NCBI RefSeq assembly: GCF_026016325.1
Contig: NZ_CP087203.1
Location: 5,518,001-5,582,000, forward strand
Source: Pseudomonas sp. B21-056
GTDB lineage: Bacteria > Pseudomonadota > Gammaproteobacteria > Pseudomonadales > Pseudomonadaceae
Reading direction: 5' to 3'
Length of the DNA: 64,000 nucleotides
The notes under the pieces were generated by a model that searched no databases, was not told the DNA's origin, and saw only the letters and a list, made by a program, of their open reading frames with translations. Within the stretch, counting starts at the first letter, position 1. The number at the start of each line of letters is the position of its first letter. Positions 58,665-64,000 of the stretch are shown here, piece by piece. Made by a program: the position numbers and the translations under genes.

Positions 58665-60059
58665 ATGGCCGCATTCGCCCATTCCGTCGGCGCCCAGACC
58701 TATCGCTTCGACAGCCTCAAAGACCTGATGGCCAAGGCCAGCCCGGCGCGCTCCGGGGATTTCCTCGCCGGCGTCGCGGCGCTCAACGATGGCGAGCGCG
58801 TGGCTGCACAGATGGCCCTGGCTGACTTGCCTCTCAGCCATTTCCTGCAAGAAATGCTGATTCCCTACGAAGTCGACGAAGTCACCCGGCTGATCGTCGA
58901 CACCCACGACAAACAAGCTTTCGCCACCGTCAGCCACCTCACGGTCGGCGGCTTTCGCGACTGGCTGCTCAGCGACGCTGCCGATGAACACAGTCTAAGA
59001 GCCCTGGCCCCCGGGCTGACTCCGGAAATGGTCGCCGCCGTGTCGAAAATCATGCGCGTGCAGGACCTGGTGCTGGTGGCGCAGAAAATCCGCGTGGTGA
59101 CGAAATTCCGTGGCACCCTCGGCCTGCGCGGACGCCTTTCCACACGTCTACAACCCAACCATCCCACCGACGAACCGGCCGGGATCGCCGCGAGCATCCT
59201 CGACGGCCTGCTCTACGGCAATGGCGACGCCATGATCGGCATCAACCCGGCCACCGACAGCACGGCCTCGATCTGCGCCATGCTGGAAATGCTCGACGCC
59301 ATCATCCAGCGCTACGACATCCCTACCCAAGGCTGCGTGCTGACCCACGTCACCACCTCCATCGAAGCGGCCAACCGTGGCGTGCCCCTGGACCTGGTGT
59401 TCCAGTCCATCGCCGGCACCGAAGCGGCCAACGCCAGTTTCGGTATCAACCTCAATGTATTGAAAGAAGGCTACGACGCCGGGCTGAGCCTCAATCGCGG
59501 CACCCTCGGCAAGAACCTGATGTATTTCGAAACCGGCCAGGGCAGCGCCCTGTCGGCCAACGCCCACCACGGCGTCGATCAACAGACCTGCGAGACCCGG
59601 GCCTACGCCGTGGCCCGCCATTTCAACCCGTTCCTGGTGAACACGGTTGTAGGATTCATCGGCCCGGAATACCTGTACAACGGCAAACAGATCATCCGCG
59701 CCGGCCTCGAAGACCACTTCTGCGGCAAGCTGCTGGGCGTGCCGATGGGCTGCGACATCTGCTACACCAACCACGCCGAAGCCGACCAGGACGACATGGA
59801 CACCCTGCTGACTCTGCTGGGCGTGGCCGGGATCAACTTCATCATGGGCATTCCCGGCTCCGACGACATCATGCTCAACTACCAGACCACTTCGTTCCAC
59901 GACGCCCTCTATGCCCGCCAAACCCTGGGCCTGAAACCGGCACCGGAATTCGAGCAATGGCTGGCGAACATGGGCATCTTCACCCAGGCCGACGGCCGGG
60001 TGCGGTTCGGCGACAACCTGCCTCCGGCGTTTCGTCACGCCTTGGCTCACTTGGGATGA
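58665..60059 (+). CDS. eutB: Ethanolamine ammonia-lyase large subunit
   Basis: Catalytic TIM-barrel subunit of the adenosylcobalamin-dependent lyase splitting ethanolamine into acetaldehyde and ammonia. It has 464 residues, near the usual 453-465. Family blocks: [73 protein letters not shown] and [26 protein letters not shown] lies upstream of the ATG. It overlaps eutC by 4 bp. No microcompartment shell genes are present. Confidence 0.97.
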   Translation: MAAFAHSVGAQTYRFDSLKDLMAKASPARSGDFLAGVAALNDGERVAAQMALADLPLSHFLQEMLIPYEVDEVTRLIVDTHDKQAFATVSHLTVGGFRDWLLSDAADEHSLRALAPGLTPEMVAAVSKIMRVQDLVLVAQKIRVVTKFRGTLGLRGRLSTRLQPNHPTDEPAGIAASILDGLLYGNGDAMIGINPATDSTASICAMLEMLDAIIQRYDIPTQGCVLTHVTTSIEAANRGVPLDLVFQSIAGTEAANASFGINLNVLKEGYDAGLSLNRGTLGKNLMYFETGQGSALSANAHHGVDQQTCETRAYAVARHFNPFLVNTVVGFIGPEYLYNGKQIIRAGLEDHFCGKLLGVPMGCDICYTNHAEADQDDMDTLLTLLGVAGINFIMGIPGSDDIMLNYQTTSFHDALYARQTLGLKPAPEFEQWLANMGIFTQADGRVRFGDNLPPAFRHALAHLG

Positions 60060-60895
60060 GTGACCTGACGATGGACAAGAAAACAGTCGATTCGCAAAAC
60101 CCCTGGCTCGAACTGCGCCGCCTGACCCCGGCGCGCATCGCCCTCGGCCGCACTGGCACCAGCCTGCCGACCCAGGCGCAACTGGACTTCCAATACGCCC
60201 ACGCCCAGGCGCGGGATGCGGTGCACCTGGCGTTTGACCACCAGGGCATTCGCGCACAACTGACCGAACGCGGCCGCAACAGCCTCCTGCTCCACAGCGC
60301 CGCCAGCGACCGCAACAGCTACCTGCAGCGCCCGGACCTGGGCCGGCGCCTGGACGAAGCCTCGGTGCAGGCGCTGGACGATTACGCAGCGGCCCATCCC
60401 GGTGGCGTGGGCCTGGCCATTGTGGTGGCCGACGGCCTGTCGGCGCTGGCGGTGCATCGCCATACCTTGCCGTTCCTGGCGCGGCTGGAAGAACAGATCG
60501 CCGTCGATGGCTGGTCGGTTTCGCCGGTCATCCTGGTGGAACAAGGCCGGGTCGCCGTGGCCGATGAAGTGGCTGAACGCCTTGGGGCCAAAATGTCGGT
60601 GATCCTGATCGGCGAACGCCCCGGCCTCAGCTCGCCCGACAGCCTGGGCCTGTATTTCACCTACAACCCCAAGGTCGGCCTGACCGACGCCTATCGCAAC
60701 TGCATCTCCAACGTCCGGCTCGAAGGCCTGAGCTACGGCATGGCGGCCCATCGCCTGGTCTACCTGATGCGCGAGGCCTGTCGCAGGCAGCTCTCGGGGG
60801 TCAATTTGAAGGACGAAGCCCAGGTTCACACTCTTGAGTCGGAAAACGGTGCCTATATGAAAGGTAATTTCCTACTGATGCCGCCCCAAAGCTGA
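60056..60895 (+). CDS. eutC: Ethanolamine ammonia-lyase small subunit
   Basis: Small subunit helping to bind cobalamin. It has 279 residues from the ATG overlapping the eutB stop (ATGA), or 274 from the ATG at 60071, which has a GGATGAG site. Family blocks: [72 protein letters not shown] and [16 protein letters not shown]. It lacks the longer N-terminus of the enterobacterial protein that targets microcompartments. Confidence 0.96.
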   Translation: MSDLTMDKKTVDSQNPWLELRRLTPARIALGRTGTSLPTQAQLDFQYAHAQARDAVHLAFDHQGIRAQLTERGRNSLLLHSAASDRNSYLQRPDLGRRLDEASVQALDDYAAAHPGGVGLAIVVADGLSALAVHRHTLPFLARLEEQIAVDGWSVSPVILVEQGRVAVADEVAERLGAKMSVILIGERPGLSSPDSLGLYFTYNPKVGLTDAYRNCISNVRLEGLSYGMAAHRLVYLMREACRRQLSGVNLKDEAQVHTLESENGAYMKGNFLLMPPQS

Positions 60896-61002
60896 TCCGT
60901 ATAGCCAATTGCGTTTTTGGTCCGCTTTCAGGCAGCATCAAAAGCACGGCAGAGCGCCGTTGTTGTCAGACTTTGTGTCGACCTTTGTAAACGAGACCTG
61001 CC

Positions 61003-61467
61003 ATGCGGATTATTCAAGCGACCCTGGAACACCTGGACCTGCTGACCCCATTGTTCGTCAAATACCGGGAATTCTATGGCTCGCTGCCATACCCGGACTC
61101 GTCCCGGGCCTTTCTCGAAAAGCGCCTGCGCCGCAAGGAATCGGTGATCTACCTGGCCTTGCCCGATGACGACGACAGCAAACTGCTGGGCTTCTGCCAG
61201 CTCTACCCGAGCTTCTCGTCGCTGTCCCTCAAGCGCGTGTGGATCCTCAACGACATCTACGTCGCCGAGGATGCCCGCCGCCAACTGGTGGCCGACCACC
61301 TGATCCGCACCGCGAAAAAAATGGCCAAGGAAACCAACGCCGTCCGCATGCGCGTCTCCACCAGCAGCAACAACGAAGTGGCTCAGAAAACCTACGAGTC
61401 CATCGGTTTCAAGGAAGACACCGAGTTCAAGAACTACGTGCTGCCGATCGGCGAAGATTTCACCTGA
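61003..61467 (+). CDS. GNAT family N-acetyltransferase
   Basis: A 154-residue acetyl-CoA-dependent transferase. ILNDIYVAEDARRQLVADHL is motif A in modified form (the usual R/QxxGxG/A reads RRQLVA, with the first Gly replaced by Leu), and NNEVAQKTYESIGFKED is motif B. The substrate is not predictable. It starts 107 bp after eutC, and the gap holds nothing recognisable. Confidence 0.88.
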   Translation: MRIIQATLEHLDLLTPLFVKYREFYGSLPYPDSSRAFLEKRLRRKESVIYLALPDDDDSKLLGFCQLYPSFSSLSLKRVWILNDIYVAEDARRQLVADHLIRTAKKMAKETNAVRMRVSTSSNNEVAQKTYESIGFKEDTEFKNYVLPIGEDFT

Positions 61468-61501
61468 ACGCCTTGTGGCAAAGGATTAGGTAGCCCCCCC
61501 T

Positions 61502-61633
61502 GTGGCGAGGGGATTTATCCCCGCTGGGCTGCGAAGCAGCCCCAAAACCTATGCATGCGGTAAATCAGGCTGATCGAGTCAGGCTTTACAGGGGGGCGCT
61601 TCGCACCCCAGCGGGGATAAATCCCCTCGCCAC
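61502..61633. repeat. REP2 long inverted repeat
   Basis: REP2 copy after the acetyltransferase gene. Between its end and the next gene lies about 200 bp of AT-richer sequence with a TATAAT at 61732-61737, a possible promoter of the DedA gene. Confidence 0.9.
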
Positions 61634-61835
61634 AGAACTCACTCAGTTCAAATATCTTCAAGCCTCAAATAACACTGCACAATTCGAAACCCCCAGCAAC
61701 AAACTCAACACGCCCATCACATTCCACCCCGTATAATCCCGATCTTCCCGGCTTGTAAGAAAAAGCTACAAACCCAGTAGCCCGACTCAAAGCCAGACCC
61801 ACACGCCCCTCAGGCCGTCATCACAGGTGTATTGC

Positions 61836-62483
61836 ATGGATTTCAATCCCCTCGACCTCATTCTCCATCTCGATGTGTACCTCGACATGCTGGTGACCAA
61901 CTACGGCACGTGGGTCTACGCCATCCTCTTCCTGGTGATCTTCTGTGAAACCGGCCTAGTGGTAACCCCCTTCCTGCCCGGTGATTCGCTGCTGTTCATC
62001 GCCGGCGCGGTGGCCGCCGGCGGCGCCATGGACCCACTCCTGCTGGGCGGCCTGCTGATGCTGGCGGCGATCCTCGGGGACAGCACCAACTACCTCATCG
62101 GCCGCACCGCAGGCGAGAAGCTGTTCAGCAACCCCAACTCGAAAATCTTCCGCCGCGACTACCTGCAACAAACCCACGACTTCTACGACAAGCACGGCGG
62201 CAAGACCGTGACCCTGGCGCGCTTCCTGCCGATCATCCGCACCTTCGCGCCCTTCGTCGCCGGCGTGGGGAAAATGCCCTACGCGCGCTTCTTCGGCTTC
62301 AGCGTCCTCGGCACCATCCTCTGGGTCGGCGGCCTGGTGACCCTCGGCTACTTCTTTGGCAACGTACCCTTCATCAAGAAAAACCTGTCGCTGCTGGTGG
62401 TGGGCATCATCCTGGTGTCGCTGCTGCCGATGATCATCAGCCTGGTCCGCAGCAAACTAGGCCAGCGCGCCTCGAAAGCCTGA
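61836..62483 (+). CDS. DedA family membrane protein
   Basis: A 215-residue inner-membrane protein with about five helices, of the family implicated in undecaprenyl-phosphate recycling and membrane homeostasis. Markers: [20 protein letters not shown] (conserved Glu and PGD), [17 protein letters not shown] and [20 protein letters not shown]. The ATG at 61836 has AGGTG 7 bp upstream. It is 6 bp ahead of mtfA, so the two are likely cotranscribed. Confidence 0.94.
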   Translation: MDFNPLDLILHLDVYLDMLVTNYGTWVYAILFLVIFCETGLVVTPFLPGDSLLFIAGAVAAGGAMDPLLLGGLLMLAAILGDSTNYLIGRTAGEKLFSNPNSKIFRRDYLQQTHDFYDKHGGKTVTLARFLPIIRTFAPFVAGVGKMPYARFFGFSVLGTILWVGGLVTLGYFFGNVPFIKKNLSLLVVGIILVSLLPMIISLVRSKLGQRASKA

Positions 62484-62489
62484 TCGCCC

Positions 62490-63311
62490 ATGTGGTCCCT
62501 AAGCAACTGGCGCCGCCAACGCACCCTCGCCAAGTATCCCGTGGCCGAGGACACCTGGCAGCGGGTGCGCCATCACCTGAGCCTCCTCGACGGCATCAGC
62601 GCCGCCGAGGACCAGTGGCTGCGTGAAGCCTGCGTGCTGTTTCTGCAAGACAAACACCTGACCGCCCTGCCCGGCGTCGAACTGCATCAGGAACAACGCC
62701 TGCTGCTCGCCGCCCAGGCCCAGTTGCCGCTGATGCACCTGGGCGAGCTGAATTGGTACCAGGGCTTCCACGAAATCGTCCTCTACCCCGACGACTTCCT
62801 CAGCCCCCAACGCCATCGCGACGCCAGCGGCATCGAACACGAATGGGACGGCGAACACAGCGGCGAAGCCTGGCCCCAAGGCCCGATCATCCTGGCCTGG
62901 GACGGCGTGCTCGCCAGCGGGGGCTGGGACGGCTACAACCTGGTGATCCACGAACTGGCGCACAAACTCGACATGCTCAACGGCGACGCCAACGGCCTGC
63001 CGCCGCTGCACGCCGACATGCGCGTCAGCGACTGGGCCGAGGCCATGCAACAAGCCTTCGACGACCTCAACCGCCAACTGGACCATAACCCGGACGCCGA
63101 AACCGTCATCGACCCCTACGCCGCGGAAAACCCGGCGGAGTTTTTCGCCGTCACCAGCGAATACTTCTTCAGTGCCCCAGACCTGCTGCACCAGGCCTAC
63201 CCAAAGGTCTATGCACAACTCAAGGCGTTTTACCGCCAGGATCCTTTGGCGCGGCTGCGGCAACGTCAGGCCGAAGATCCGGTCTATCAGGCGTCATACC
63301 AAAGTCTCTAA
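62490..63311 (+). CDS. mtfA: MtfA-like zinc metallopeptidase
   Basis: A 273-residue cytosolic peptidase (M90) with an anthrax-lethal-factor-like fold; E. coli MtfA binds the glucose regulator Mlc. Zinc motif HELAH (His154, Glu155, His158), with the downstream AAENPAEFFAVTSEYFF glutamate block. GGWDGYNLVIHELAHKLDML is the family core when read across the motif. Whether an Mlc-type partner exists here is unknown. Confidence 0.92.
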   Translation: MWSLSNWRRQRTLAKYPVAEDTWQRVRHHLSLLDGISAAEDQWLREACVLFLQDKHLTALPGVELHQEQRLLLAAQAQLPLMHLGELNWYQGFHEIVLYPDDFLSPQRHRDASGIEHEWDGEHSGEAWPQGPIILAWDGVLASGGWDGYNLVIHELAHKLDMLNGDANGLPPLHADMRVSDWAEAMQQAFDDLNRQLDHNPDAETVIDPYAAENPAEFFAVTSEYFFSAPDLLHQAYPKVYAQLKAFYRQDPLARLRQRQAEDPVYQASYQSL

Positions 63312-63324
63312 GACCGTGGATACG

Positions 63325-63353
63325 TGGCAACAGCGGCTGAATATGCCTATAAT
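63325..63353 (+). promoter_or_regulatory. Probable sigma-70 promoter of ppa
   Basis: TATAAT at 63348-63353 with TGGCAA 17 bp upstream, 60 bp before the ppa start codon and after the mtfA stop. Confidence 0.5.
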
Positions 63354-63412
63354 CGCCGCCACTTTTGGTCAATCCGACCAGCCTTTTGGTCAACTAACGG
63401 GGGCACCGCCCA

Positions 63413-63940
63413 ATGAGTTACAGCAAGATTCCGGCTGGCAAAGACCTGCCGAACGACATCTACGTTGCGATCGAAATTCCGGCCAACCACGCCCCGATCA
63501 AATACGAAATCGACAAGGACAGCGATTGCCTGTTCGTTGACCGTTTCATGGCCACCCCAATGTTCTACCCGGCCAACTACGGTTACATCCCCAACACCCT
63601 GGCCGACGACGGCGACCCCCTCGACGTGCTGGTCGTGACCCCTTACCCGGTTGCCCCAGGCTCGGTCATCCGCGCCCGCCCAGTCGGCATCCTGAACATG
63701 ACCGACGACGGCGGCGGCGATGCCAAAGTCATCGCAGTGCCACACGACAAACTGTCGCAACTGTACGTCGACGTGAAGGAATACACCGACCTGCCAGCGC
63801 TGCTGATCCAGCAGATCGAGCACTTCTTCGCGAACTACAAAGACCTCGAAAAAGGCAAATGGGTGAAAATCGAAGGCTGGGCCGGTGCTGACGCCGCCCG
63901 CGAAGCGATCACCAAGTCGGTTGCCGCCTACAAAGGCTGA
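63413..63940 (+). CDS. ppa: Inorganic pyrophosphatase
   Basis: Hydrolyses pyrophosphate to phosphate, pulling biosynthetic reactions forward. A family I enzyme of 175 residues. Metal-binding signature [10 protein letters not shown] at about residue 65, substrate residues in [18 protein letters not shown], and the C-terminal [15 protein letters not shown]. Preceded by GGGGG and followed by a strong terminator, so monocistronic. Confidence 0.97.
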   Translation: MSYSKIPAGKDLPNDIYVAIEIPANHAPIKYEIDKDSDCLFVDRFMATPMFYPANYGYIPNTLADDGDPLDVLVVTPYPVAPGSVIRARPVGILNMTDDGGGDAKVIAVPHDKLSQLYVDVKEYTDLPALLIQQIEHFFANYKDLEKGKWVKIEGWAGADAAREAITKSVAAYKG

Positions 63941-63956
63941 GACTGATATAAAGAAG

Positions 63957-63983
63957 AACCCCGGTTTGCACCGGGGTTTTTTT
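63957..63983 (+). terminator. Intrinsic terminator of ppa
   Basis: AACCCCGG and CCGGGGTT form an 8-bp stem with loop TTTGCA; the T-run continues to seven bases. Confidence 0.93.
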
Positions 63984-64000
63984 ATGCCTTAATAGCACTT

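Noticed and set aside
61754..61771. GacA upstream activating site (TGTAAG-N6-CTTACA)
   Set aside because: The left half matches but the right half reads CTACAA, and no sRNA-like sequence or terminator follows before the DedA gene.

Overview
The window is a stretch of chromosome from a Pseudomonas of the fluorescens group. It is GC-rich, with densely packed genes and Pseudomonas-type protein sequences. The gaps between genes carry three families of extragenic palindromes (REPs) that I recognise from fluorescent pseudomonads. Gene order from about position 1 to 63940 matches, from memory, the P. aeruginosa PAO1 interval running from PA3963 (yiiP/fieF) through amn, ladS, thiD-thiE-hemL, miaB, leuS, lipA, dacC-rlpA-mltB-rodA-pbpA, nadD, proA, ubiX-mpl and eatR-eutBC to ppa. 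Most of the window is therefore conserved core chromosome. The accessory content is one insertion sequence and a repeat island.

Layout. 1-5.3 kb: metal exporter, a secreted hypothetical protein, an Lrp-type regulator, RluE and AMP nucleosidase. 5.4-6.8 kb: an IS110-family element inserted inside a REP. 6.8-16.7 kb: AidB-like acyl-CoA dehydrogenase, LadS sensor kinase, thiamine and haem precursor genes, MiaB. 16.9-20.8 kb: the ybeZ-ybeY-corC-lnt operon. 21-28.7 kb: leuS-lptE-holA, a small arfA gene with a built-in terminator, and a lytic transglycosylase. 29.7-31.3 kb: a gene-free repeat island, with two inverted copies of a roughly 320 bp repeat around a 134 bp tandem REP array. 31.3-42.8 kb: a long minus-strand cluster for lipoate, cell elongation/peptidoglycan, ribosome maturation, NAD and proline. 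43-52.5 kb: DNA repair, a DedA-PAP2 fusion, an LrgAB-type pair, a MORN-repeat caspase-clan lipoprotein, ubiX and mpl. 52.9-60.9 kb: an ethanolamine catabolism locus with its sigma-54 activator. 61-64 kb: GNAT, DedA, MtfA and Ppa.

How genes work together. The ethanolamine block reads as regulator, aldehyde dehydrogenase, permease, then lyase subunits, with a good -24/-12 promoter in front of the dehydrogenase. The minus-strand block from proA to lipA ties the elongasome core (PBP2-RodA) to peptidoglycan trimming enzymes (MltB, RlpA, PBP5).

Most interesting item. The non-coding end of the IS110 element folds, by eye, into two loops laid out like the IS621 bridge RNA. The two sides of the first loop match the two halves of the REP sequence into which the element is inserted, with a shared AG (CT on the transposase strand) core. 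The second loop carries 5-nt matches to the element's own ends. This gives an RNA-level explanation for REP-specific insertion by this class of element.

Limits: everything here was read by eye. Folding, homology searches and promoter scoring were not run. P. aeruginosa locus comparisons are from memory.
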